A stretch of 64,000 nt of DNA. Source: Lasiosphaeris hirsuta (taxonomy: Eukaryota; Ascomycota; Sordariomycetes; Sordariales; Lasiosphaeriaceae). The notes under the pieces were generated by a model that saw only the letters and a program-made list of their open reading frames with translations, was not told the origin of the DNA and did not search any database. Positions 22,827-32,915 of this stretch are shown one piece after another (the first letter of the stretch is position 1; every line of letters starts with the position of its first letter). A program made the position numbers and the translations under genes. Location: assembly GCA_030549175.1 (NCBI GenBank), contig JAUKUA010000004.1, positions 4,774,001-4,838,000 of the forward strand, given 5' to 3'.

Positions 22827-25458
22827 TCAACTTGGATACAGCCCCTTGTCATCTCGAGACGTCAGGATGCCCAACTCCTGCCCACCCACGACTTCCCCTT
22901 TTACATTCACCGTGTCCCGAGTGGCAACCAAGCTGACCGTCTTCGAGCCGTTCAGTGCACTCCATTCACTGGGGTGCATAAAAAAGTTGCTGCTTTCAGG
23001 GTAAAGTGTGACTGTGAAAATTCTCCCCGATGCCAACTGTTGCACCCGCAGCTTGAGCCGGCCGATGCTCGAAAGATTCAAAATCCAAAAGAAGAGGGCC
23101 GCGCTGGTAGCCAAGACCACAATGAGCAACAGGATCAAGGCCGGGATGGCGAATGCGTAGCGATACTTGATGACCCGCAACGAGGGGTTGACGTAGACCA
23201 CGGCCGTGTCGTCCTCCGCTGCGCCGGCGTTGTTTGTCCCTAGCACACCCTTGGTTCCGACGACCGCAGAGGCCGCAAGATCGGTCCATAGCAGGTTGAT
23301 GATCTTGCTCGCCTCGGAGGCGGTGCCAGAGAGGTTCTGCCAGCGCATAAACACGGCCATGTTGGAGTGGCCCAACATGTCAAAGGACCAACTGCTGTCC
23401 GAGATGCCACTTATTGTGGAGCTTGAGTAGATGGTTTCGGCCGCACTGACAGGGAAATCAGCACCCGCATAGCTTTGGCCCAGATAGGATATCGAGGGCC
23501 CAAAGGCACCGGCGCCCTCAAATATCCCCGTGTCCGAGTGGCCGGGGAGGTATAGCGACGGTTGTCGGATCACCGAGACGTTGGGGAACTTTTCATAGCC
23601 CGGCGACACCAGGCCCCACGTAGGCCGCATCTGACCGAGGGCCATCCCCGACTCCTCGACGCCCCAATAGGGGTACTCGCTCGGGCTGGAGTATGCCTTA
23701 TCGGTGATGGAGTCGACCTGTATCGACTTTAGAGTTGCGCCTGACCCGGTGTGTGTGAAGTGCACTGTTTTGATGGTGGCACGCAGAGCAGTGGCACACG
23801 AGTAGACAGGCGCAGACCACTTGCTGTTGTGTTCGGCGATTCCCTTGGGCCCGGGGTCCATTCGCTTAGCCACGCCCCTCATCAAACCACACGCGACGTA
23901 GATGTTGGAAATGTTTGCAATGTCCCCGGCTCTAGCTCCAGCACAGGCATCCCCTTGGCGAATGTTAGCACGACAAGTCCAAGGAGGAGGCGCGGGAGTT
24001 TGGGAGGGAGAGAGTGAGACACATACGCGCATCGTCAAACCATCCACTCAAGGTGACATTATACGGGTTGGGATACTTTGGGCCTTTGGATGATGACCCA
24101 AAGAGGTAGTGTCCGTATTGGCTGGTGATACCCAGGCCACGGGATGTACGGCTAGACTCGACACCAAGTGGAAATGACTGGTCGAGGGTGGAATTCAAAT
24201 ACTCGAACGACTTGATACCGAGGGTGCGGTTGGCCGGGTTCGTAACGTTGAGATAGAGCATGGTGAAGAAGTTGTTGAACATGCCAGCATAGTATGCTCT
24301 TCCCCAGAGATCTGGGTTTGCTTGAGGATCGGTATCATCAAAGCTAGGGGCGGTGTGATTCAGGTTGATAAAGCCTCCTCGGTCAGTCAGACGGTAATCG
24401 ACAAGTCCGCTTGAATCACTAGAGTCGTACGTGGTCGACATGGTGTAGTCAAACGTCAAGTTGGTATCCACACAGGTGGTGGCAGGCTCGACGAACAAGA
24501 GGTCCTCGTGCCACGAAACGTTCCGGCTGAACCCAACCGGGGCCGTGTGGTTCCGAAACCCAATGCCTCCCGATCGTGCATCCACAACCAGGCCCTCAAT
24601 AACCACGGCGTTGTCCCAGAGGAGAGAGCTGTCAATCTGACGATACATTCCGATCGAATATGGCTTGCCATCGTCAATGTCTTTATCCGACTGTGTTGTG
24701 AGTTCTCGCCACTCGATATCGAAGAAATTAGACACAGTCGTCCTGATTCCCTTTGTCCCGCTGGAGAAAATGTCTCTCAAGATGGGCGGGGTGCCTGAGG
24801 TTGTGCCGTTTGGATAGTTGAACGATGTTGTCGTGCTGTTTCTGCTCACAAGAACTGTATCATTTGTGTAGGGGCACGGCCCAGGGGGGTGCAGGGGCTC
24901 ATCCAGTCTGCAAAACCTAGAGGGCACCGCCACGCCCCTCGGACTGGTGCCGTCCAAGAAAGCGCTGGTGTCCTGGATGTACTGAAAGTTGCCGGCCTCC
25001 CCTCTTTGTGTCTCAAACTCCTCGTATAGTCCAAGTGGGGTGACGACTCCAGTTACTGCTCCGAGCATGGCCAATGACGGGATGGCGGCGGAGGTGAGCA
25101 ATATGGGCCAGCGAACTCCGTGGCTCTTTGTCGCATCAGATCGAAGAATGGTTGGCCAGTATGATGATTGAATGACTCTGCTCGCAACGGTCCTAATCGA
25201 AGACAACCTTGATCAGCAGACTTGAGGACGAGCAAGGACGAAAAGGACTGACCATGTTGCCGCAGTTTCGTTATCACGAAGCGTGCCAGCAAGAAGGAAG
25301 GAGACAACGGTTGGGAGCAAAATTTGGACTAATGTCATGTACCAGTTAGCGAACGATAGCAAGGCTACGTACGGTCTTGCCATCCACTCACCAATCACCA
25401 GCCCCAGTGCAATGATACCCGCAACGTACCCAACAGTGAGCTCTTGAACCACAGTCAT
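22827..25458 (-). CDS. Large N-glycosylated integral membrane protein, unknown function
   Basis: Fungal family of big membrane proteins without a known function. Exons 25458-25392, 25328-25253, 25207-24027 and 23953-22827 join in one frame (816 aa from the ATG at 25458). The N-terminus is uncertain: hydrophobic coding-like sequence continues upstream to about 25885 in other frames, so one or two further 5' exons may exist. Membrane helices are GYVAGIIALGLVI plus the next exon's ILLPTVVSFLLAG, then a helix at WPILLTSAAIPSLAMLGAV. There follows about 600 residues rich in N-x-S/T sequons and Ser/Thr, presumably extracellular or lumenal. A strong helix near the end (AFAIPALILLLIVVLATSAA) precedes a short cytosolic tail. 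It is often found as a paralogous family in Sordariomycetes (from memory). Role unknown. Confidence 0.75.
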
Positions 25459-25995
25459 TGTCGACGGTTGCAAATCGCCGTGCTGTAAGTTGAACGTGCT
25501 GATGGCTTTCCGCACGACGGCGCGGGGAACGCGTGACGGGGGAGACGACAAAGACTTCAAATGTTTTTTTTTCCCACGGGTCAATGATCTCCAGTGCCAT
25601 GACCAACAAGAAGCATGCCCCCTGTAGTTTTGCATGCAATTCGATCGACAAGACTGCTAAGACGGGGGGAAAATATGCCGCAAAATTAGGCCAAGACGGG
25701 TGAAATTCTGCTGCATAGGCCAATGAAGCGGCGATGCCATTGGAGATCCTCACTTTGTCGCTGCAGTGCCAAGACGAGCTGAGCTTGGGACACCACAACG
25801 GTCGTCCAAAAGGCGCGTGGTGGCGCTCAGTCGGGAGTACCTCATCAAACCTTGTCGCGCCTGGGCGCTTTCTAGTCCTATACATAGAAGCCGTTGCATC
25901 GTCTACATGTACGGGCCGACGGAGCCTTCTTGTTCAACTTGGACATGACTTGACTTCCCTGCATCTCGTCTCTGTGCGTGGGCCACTCTCCAGTC
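25459..25995. other. Shared upstream region, possible extra 5' exon(s)
   Basis: Lies between divergently read genes. The minus strand at about 25590-25720 encodes a hydrophobic stretch (AAYFPPVLAVLSIELHAKLQ and ACFLLVMALEIIDPWEKK) that may be an additional 5' exon of the membrane-protein gene. Confidence 0.4.
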
Positions 25996-26655
25996 ATGAC
26001 TCCCGACTCTCCAGCCTTCACAAATGGTTTGCTGTTGATTCTCATTAGCATTTCTGTCGGCATTGTGCTTGGACAGGATGATGATGATGATGGAGAAGGT
26101 CTCCGGTTCTGTTTTGGGACCGATTCAATCTGCGTGGCCTCGAATGATATGTCGAGCGCATGCCGGGACGAGGAGGATGCCCATGGCTCTGACGCATATT
26201 GGCAATGTGCCTGTCTTTCTGGCTATGCTGCCGTGAATGATGCGTAAGTCAACTCTGAGCATTCACCGCTCTCTCGTGCCTTTCTTGCTAACATGTTTGG
26301 TGGATGCAATAATAGATGCGACGAGTGCCAGATCTCCTACGGCATGAAAAACAGCTCGATCATTGACTGGGACGACAGTTGTTCCGACAAAGGCCTTAGT
26401 GTTGCCCCGATCCCTAGTAGCATCATCGCCCAACAGTCATCGCGAAATGCTACGTATGTTGCCCACGCTGCGGAAGTGCCCAAGACCACTGTTACATACA
26501 AAGCAATCCCAACCGAGCCGCTTCCAACGGTTGCTACAACAGCCATCAACCCATTGTCACCCACTCTTCAGTCAAAGTCAACGGTCACAAGGACTCTCTG
26601 GGGTTTAGGGACAGGAATTGCTGTCGGAATGATGGTGTTGGCATTCAATGCTTAA
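25996..26655 (+). CDS. Small secreted Cys-rich protein, probably GPI-anchored
   Basis: Hypothetical 195-aa protein from exons 25996-26243 and 26316-26655. The ATG at 25996 gives a signal peptide with core LLLILISISVGIVLG. An acidic run (five Asp) and a Cys-rich segment of about 100 residues follow. Eight cysteines are seen there: FCFGTDSIC, ACRDEE, CACLSGY, CDEC and one in DDSC. The C-terminal half is Ser/Thr/Pro-rich, and the end is a hydrophobic tail (WGLGTGIAVGMMVLAF), suiting GPI anchoring. Fungal genomes hold many such surface or effector-like proteins. No family recognised. Confidence 0.75.
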
Positions 26656-26968
26656 TATTCAGCTGAAGGCTCGTTCGTTTGCTTGTTTGCGATCTATCAA
26701 CTTGCCTTGGCACTAAAAGCTACCTACCTATTTCTACTTGAGTAGAGACTATAATGTATCCTACTTCAAAGGGCTTTAGCATGCTTGATGATGCAAGTGT
26801 TTGATGGAACATCGGAATCTCGATCCAACTTGAACCGATTGAACAACTCAGACCACGTGTATCCAGTTACCACTGCAGAACAACAGTAGGTACCTAATTA
26901 GCTAGAAGGCTAAAAGCATAGTTGCACATTTTAACTAACAGAAAATAAGAGAGCATGAATAAAATGAA
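26656..26968. other. Intergenic
   Basis: AT-rich sequence between the secreted-protein gene and the tRNA gene. The bases just below 26969 are the downstream side of the minus-strand tRNA. Nothing else seen. Confidence 0.5.
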
Positions 26969-27051
26969 GGTCCTACCAAGGTTTGAACTTGGGACTCGGG
27001 TAAGTGCTGATTGCTCAGAAACCCAAATGCTAACCACTACACTATAGGACC
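26969..27051 (-). tRNA. tRNA-Gln (anticodon CTG) with a 12-nt intron
   Basis: Read on the minus strand, the acceptor stem GGTCCTA pairs perfectly with TAGGACC. There is a D-arm with AGTGGTTA, an anticodon stem TGGGT/ACCCG with loop TTCTGA-T, a T-stem CCAAG/CTTGG and T-loop TTCAAAC. The loop is interrupted after the base 3' of the anticodon by a 12-nt intron (27014-27003 in transcript order), the canonical position for nuclear tRNA introns. Anticodon CTG lies at 27018-27016, reading CAG (Gln). All stems close, so it should be functional. Confidence 0.92.
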
Positions 27052-27582
27052 GGACCGATGAATGATGTTGGTCCATAAATCTAGCACACCTGTGATGGAG
27101 GACTCTGGTGGAGATCAGTGAGGTGTTGTGGGTTAATCTAGGGTGAAGGAAACATTGCCAGTGGTTGCGGTCCAATTCGAAGGGATTGTGTGGGTTTTCA
27201 TTCCAGCCTTGGATCAGGACTGAGACATTGGAGAAAGTCCGTCACTCCCCAACCCCCCTCGTTCCAGGAGATCACCAAGTTCCAACGCAAGGAATGCGGA
27301 TTTATTGTCATGGCCCGCTGGCACTTGTTCGGCTCAAGATCATCGCACGCCTCATGGAAAGATACTGCTCCTGCTTTTTGGGGGCTACGCAAGTGAAACC
27401 GGAGGCTCCATGTGTGGCCTCTTGCGAACTTGAAGCCCAAAAAAAAAAAACTGTCGATTAGGATCATCTCCATCAAACTTCGCAACCTCGAACCAAAATA
27501 TCTCAACCAATACACCATGACTCTCCCCTGCTCGATAACAAAAATGCTAATCAACAGACTTCCAAACTGCCACACCCGGGAA
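27052..27582. other. Intergenic
   Basis: Upstream of the tRNA and downstream of the glycosyltransferase gene. It has an A-run (10 A) near 27439. No gene seen. Confidence 0.5.
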
Positions 27583-28953
27583 CTAGTCGCCAGTATTCGG
27601 ATCCCACCAACTATTGGTAAGAATTGCATCCCCCAGAATCTGCTCCCACGCGACCCCTAGCGCCATCTTATCGAACGCGACATCCCGATGATGCGCCTTG
27701 GTGATCCACACGGACCCAGTACGGTTCGCATGGTCCCAGCCCTTCATCTCAGCATCAAACGGAGTATCAGCATGCTTGCCACCATTGATATCACTCTGCG
27801 CCCCCCGCTCATTCATGCCAATATCATGCAGATACTCCCACTGCGCCATGACAGGCGGCATTACACTGTACGCCACCAGGTCGCGCGACAGCGTCAGGCG
27901 GCGCATCAGCAGGTCAACGGGGTTGTCGAGGTCGACGGCGCCGCGCAGCAGCAGCTTGGCCGCGCCCGTGTGGCTGATGGCGTAGGCCGTCGTGCACGTA
28001 ATGCCCCCCGACTTGCGCACCACGCGCTCGTGCTCCAGCCGCACCCCCCAGTAGTCGCGGCCCTCGGGCACCCGCGCGTCCGGGTACACTAGCTTGACGT
28101 CCTTGTCCTGCCCGTGCTCGAAGCACTGCCCCAGCGAGAAGAGGTCCCAGTGCGCACTCAGCCAGGGGTCGTTGGCGTCGTAGTCGATGGGGGGTGGGTT
28201 GGGGCGAGAGGAGGAGACGGGGGCATCGGCGAGCGGGTGCTGGTTGTGAGCTGAGCCCCAGCTGGGGTCGTGGACTGCTGTGGAGTTGATGGACTGCAGG
28301 AACTTGACGAATTGCTCGTTCAGCCTACTCATGATCGGTCGCACGTTGATGTCCCAGGCCGCGTCCGACTCCATGATCAGGACCGGCGGCAGCTTTTTGC
28401 GCACCATTTCGCTCCAGATCTGTAAAGTACTGGTCAACTACATCTCCCCCCGAAACGAGTTCCTTCTGAGAAAAAAAAAAAAAGATCACACATTGGCATG
28501 CGCTCTCCAACACCCCTTTTCCCCAACCTTCAACATGGCCGGTCGGTGTGTGGGCGGCATCCCGACCGGGTCGATCATCTCGGCCTCGACGGCAGGGAAG
28601 TCCTGGATGTCCAGCCCGGAGATGTAGGCCTGTAGTGCCATAGCATCCTCGCGGTCGTATCGGGTCTTCATGTTGACATAGTAAATCGCGTGGAAGCCGA
28701 GTGTGCTGTTTCCCGCCTGTGCTATCGACCGCAGTTGCTGCCCTGACGGGTGGTCGACATCTTCGTGCTCCGGGTGCTGCCGGCGTGGCAAAGTGAAGGT
28801 CCCGGTCACTGCTAAACGGTATCGGTCAAGAGCAAAAACAGTGATAATGATCAAGAGCACGAGAAAGGTGCGGTGAATCTGGCGATACGACCGCCATCGC
28901 GAAAAGGCAGAACTTCGCGAGGGGCTATGTTCGGATCCAAGTTCTACGGACAT
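27583..28953 (-). CDS. Family 25-type (LPS-like) glycosyltransferase, type II membrane protein
   Basis: Fungal member of the GT25/LPS glycosyltransferase superfamily, expected in the Golgi lumen. Exons 28953-28492 and 28419-27583 give 432 aa; the intron starts GTGTGA and ends TTTACAG. A cytosolic N-terminus is followed by one membrane anchor (about residues 29-43, TFLVLLIIITVFAL). The catalytic domain opens with HAIYYVNMKTRYDREDAMA, then VGEKGCWRAHAN, VLIMESDAAWD (the DxD-like nucleotide-sugar motif region) and SHTGAAKLLLRG, the usual GT25 order. Acceptor and donor are unknown. In fungi these genes are common near secreted-protein genes but rarely characterised. Confidence 0.87.
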
Positions 28954-29680
28954 TGTCTGACAGAATCGCACACGCGAGGAACCCATGTGCTCCCATACTG
29001 CCCATCGGCAGGAGAGCTAGCTGCCTGTATATCACAAGCCTGCAGGCAATCTACCAGGAATGAAGACAGGAAACTCAGCCCAACCCGCACCGAGACATTG
29101 TTAGCCGAGTTCCCTAGAGCATATCTCCAGTTATATGTTGGGGAACAGGGCGAGACTTAGGCGATGAAGTTCCAGAAGGGTCTGAAAGGAGGGAGATATT
29201 CAGCCACATTACTTTGAAGGGTTGGGTGCTAATAAGCAGGGCCTGGCAGGGCCTTTACATTCCATGGTAATTTCGGCATGTCCTTTGGCTTGGAAAGGGG
29301 GCGTCAAATATTGCCCTGGCGAGTTTCCGACGGAATGTGGTCCTCGAGGGATAATTGATCTTCCAATACTCCCTTCTGTCCCTGCGGAAGGGGGGGGGGG
29401 GCGCAAGGGGGGCGCGGGGTGGGAACTTGAAATCCACACTGTGGCGGTCCCACAACGAGGAGCCGTGTCTTGAAGAATTCACGAGAGAAAACGTTTGTTC
29501 TAAGCTCTTAATTACAGAGTTCATTCTTTGATAATCTTCACGATGACTTAACCGGTTGCTGTTTTGCCCCAGCTCGTCCTCATCGGACAGCCGGCACTGC
29601 TTTTCAACACATAAAGGCAACATACTCGCGCTTCAAGTAAACGCACAATCTTCCTTCTTTTGATATTTCTATAAGCCCGT
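28954..29680. other. Intergenic
   Basis: Upstream region of the glycosyltransferase gene. It has a G-run around 29388-29410. No gene seen. Confidence 0.5.
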
Positions 29681-29686
29681 TTCTGT

Positions 29687-29868
29687 TAATTTGAGTTGAC
29701 TTGTTGACAAACCTTCCACTAGCGTGTCGGTTTGACTCGCGAACTTGAACCTCAAGAAGTTCAACCCTACGTTGTTCAATTCCTTGAGGGTTAGTTTCGT
29801 GAGTCAGACCCACACGCCAGTGGAAAGTTTGCCAACCTTGGTTGTCAATTCTGATCAACAGAAAGTGC
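29687..29868. repeat. Long imperfect inverted repeat (about 85-bp arms)
   Basis: The arm at about 29687-29766 reads ACCTTCCACTAGCGTGTCGG in its middle. The arm at about 29776-29868, reverse-complemented, reads ACTTTCCACTGGCGTGTGGG at the matching place. Arms are roughly 75-80% alike with about 10 nt between them, and many differences are C/T or G/A transitions. The right arm ends within about 10 bp of the stop codon of the next minus-strand gene (29875), so transcripts of that gene could fold into a hairpin in the 3' UTR. Confidence 0.8.
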
Positions 29869-29874
29869 CCCCCA

Positions 29875-31041
29875 TCAGCGCGCAGCGCCAGTCCCCTGGA
29901 GCGCCTTCCAACTCAGATATACCTGCAACGCGCCCTCGACACTCTGCACCAACCCGAAGAAGACCGTCATGACAAACACCAGGATCGCGACCCAGAAGGT
30001 ATACCACTGCACCGAGTTGCGCCGGTCGTTCCACCACTGCCGCAGCCCGCGCGGGCTCGACTCATCAAAGGCTTGCTTGAGAACGACGAGCCGGTCGTGC
30101 CAGAAGGAGAAATGCTCTAGGCGTCGGTTCCGCGCCCGCAGGAAGCCGCATCGTGCGATTTGAGGGTCGAGGTTGTGTTCTGCTATTTGGCTGACGAGCC
30201 AGCGGCGGCATCTGCGGTCGTCTTGTGGGATGAGGAGGGAGAGGGTACGAATGGTTTCGTCGATGAAGGAGTCCGGGAAGAGTGGTGTGAAGTCAGTGTT
30301 ACTGTAGTGATTGTTATGTATCGAGGTATTCTGATGGACTGAAACAAATCACATCTAGGTAAGTGGTGGGAGGGTTAGGAAAAGAAGGACTTACCATTGT
30401 TGGTGGCGTAGAAACCCGATGTGATGGAAGATGGAGACGGTTTGGTCATCATCTGATAGGAGGAGATGATCAACAATGTTGCTAGTCCACCTGACTTTTA
30501 ATCCACCGATATTCTGGAGACTCGGCGCCGTGAAGATAACTCCCAATCTGGAGTCGTCGGGCTGCAACTGCCTCTCGGGTTGAAAGTGCCTCTCGACAGC
30601 CTGGCGGAGCGTGTGGGGACCTGACCATATAAGGGGATGGACAGCCGAGGGAGTAAACTTCTCTTTGCCAACCTCGGCCATCAGGAGCAAGCTTCCGCAT
30701 AGGTCGAGGGTAGCGTGTACCACCCCCGAACGACCTTCTCCATGCTCGTCCCTTGGCCGGGCCGCAAGTAGGGACGACTGGAGATCATCTCTTGTCGCAT
30801 TGCCAAGCAGAATTTGCTTTGTGATGTCGACGATGCCCCGATGTGAGTCTGCGGACATGTGGATGCCGCCGTCACGGGAGAGGCGCTGACATCGCGTCGA
30901 ATAGTAGTTGAAATAAGGAGACATGCCTAAGCTCGCCGCCTGAGGACTTGTTCCGCTGGTGAGCCATAGCTCCTTGAGTAGCCAGGTCTGAAGAGCCTCG
31001 GTGATGGGATATTTCCGCAGCGATGCTTCCATGTTCGCCAT
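29875..31041 (-). CDS. Fungal protein of unknown function with a C-terminal membrane anchor
   Basis: Exons 31041-30395 and 30301-29875 give 357 aa. The intron (GTAAGT..CTACAG, 93 nt) is chosen because it alone keeps the frame into FTPLFPDSFIDETIRTLSLL. The protein opens MANMEASLRKYPITEALQTW and has the block SLGMSPYFNYYSTRCQRLSR. Near the C-terminus is the most family-typical part: FWHDRLVVLKQAFDE, LRQWWNDRRNSVQWYTFWVA and the single helix WVAILVFVMTVFFGLV. The family is widespread in Pezizomycotina and has no known role to my knowledge. An in-frame ATG at 31143 would add 34 residues. The 3' UTR would contain the long inverted repeat. Confidence 0.8.
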
Positions 31042-32915
31042 TCCGGTTGAGTTACGTGGATAAGAAAGATGGCGTGCTTTTGTGCTAGAATAGCTTTCGG
31101 CCACATAGGGTCCCCAAGACAAGAAACACTGTGGAACTTGCATGCAAGCTCTAGATAAATTGCTAGCTTTGATCGGCAGGCAAGGGGTGCCCCAAAACTT
31201 GGTTATGCCTAACAAAATTCAACTTTTGTTCCAGCAGCTCCCATTGGTCACATTAGCGAATCCGCCTGCCTCACTCTGGAAATGGTGGTGGCTGAGAAAT
31301 GCAGCCCATATGCGGCCACTGCCCCGCCCCAGTTGCCCAAAAGAAGGAGGTACCCTTCCTCCCCCCGAAATATCTTGGTTGAAGTGGTTTCAAACTGGGA
31401 GTTCCAGTTGCCAAAATGCTAGCTATTTGCACCCCCGCCGATCTCAGTTAGAGCGGACTTCATCCATGAGTTACCAAGTATTTCAAGTATGGTTTCTCAA
31501 TCAAATTGTAATTCCGATAATCCAAATCTACCTTGGAGCTTTACCTTATCTACCCAGGTTAAGGTAGGTACGTAGATAAGTACTTGACTATTACACAAAG
31601 CTTCGCGACTCCGCAGCCATGCGGGTAGGTGGACCTCCGCTCCTAGGCGTGAGGTTAGTTAGGGCTTCAGAGGCACTCCGGTGCTCTCGCCACCTCATAA
31701 CTTTCCACAGGTCCTTCGGCCGGTTAGCTTTCCGGACCCTCTCTAGCCAGTACTCCTTCCTGGCCTTCTTAACCTTTTTCGTTTATACAGCCCGCGTGCT
31801 AGCGTCCGTATCCCGGGGTCCTTTTATTCCCGCGCGGACTCCTCCACCTCCTGGCGGCCGTGGACTTCCTGCTGTAAGCCTCGGGGAGGTGGTCCGAGCC
31901 CGTCGCCATGCTCGTCTGCGCTGTCATAGGCTAATTCAGCATGCTGTGGCGCAGCCTGCCAAAAATGGTACTTGGATGAGCAATGTCACGGGCGCGAGGT
32001 ACGAAAATGGAAATTTTGTGAGCCCAGATTCATCTCACACAACAAGTCAACTCCGGCTCCTGGTTTATCGATCAGTCAACATGCGCTAACAACGTAGTCA
32101 CTCGCACCAGGTGATTCTTCTCTATTAATTACAGCAACCACCACTTCTCCAAGTTCTCAGCCTCAAGACAAAGGACTAGCCAATCGATACTCCGCAACTC
32201 TTCACCGTTGCGCCAAGCACCGCCTTCATCAACTCATTCCGAGCTTGTGGACTCGCTATTTCGAGCACCACTCCGACAACAATTACAGCGTGGGCTCGGT
32301 TAAGTCAGGCTCATCGATAACTAAGCAAATGGTCCCCTTGGATCATCGTTCTTTTGCCTTCTGCTTCTGGTCTCACATTCAACCCAACATCATCCATGCA
32401 CCAGGGTGCTTAAGTTGCGTTTTTGTAGATAGAGTTACTAGTACCTTATGCCAGTTGAAACTCACTTTACTATTCCCATTGCCATGGCGTCGGGTCAATT
32501 GCGGCTGGGTCCCTCACCTCCCTTGAAAAGATGATCTTATTTGCACGGCCCCGCTTAGTGTAGCGCCCCCATTAAAATGTCACCCTTTTCCGCCAGCACA
32601 CTCAACATAACACTGTATTACAAGCAATCAACAACAACAATTGATGTAGAAAATTGCAATGAAATTAAGAAAGGTACTGCACTATAGATGCCAGAGTGCA
32701 ATGCTACCTAAAGCGTGCAAATGCCAGCGTGCAATGCTGAAGCAGTGAAAATGCAAGGCAGTTCTTCCAGGGCTCTGGCGATAGAGTGCTTGCAGCACGG
32801 ATGGATGGCCGAGTGGGCGTGAGATATGTCAGAGACTGGAACTGGACCGAAAACATAGGCTTGTCCTTTCCCGTCTGCCCTTAGCCGTAGAAGAAGGCAT
32901 TTCCCTAGGTAGGTT
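31042..32915. other. Intergenic with LINE remnant
   Basis: No intact gene seen. The part at about 31620-31930 is a degraded retroelement piece (separate entry). The rest is ordinary or slightly AT-rich sequence. Confidence 0.5.
31624..31930 (-). mobile_element. Remnant of a non-LTR retrotransposon (LINE) ORF2
   Basis: The minus-strand frame reads VKKARKEYWLERVRKANRPK then DLWKVMRWREHRS. This is typical of the linker between the endonuclease and reverse-transcriptase domains of fungal Tad-like LINEs (basic helices, K-x-x-x-R-x-Y-W pattern, D-L/V-W/F-K). In-frame stops interrupt it upstream, and no RT domain follows. Only the fragment is present. Confidence 0.45.
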
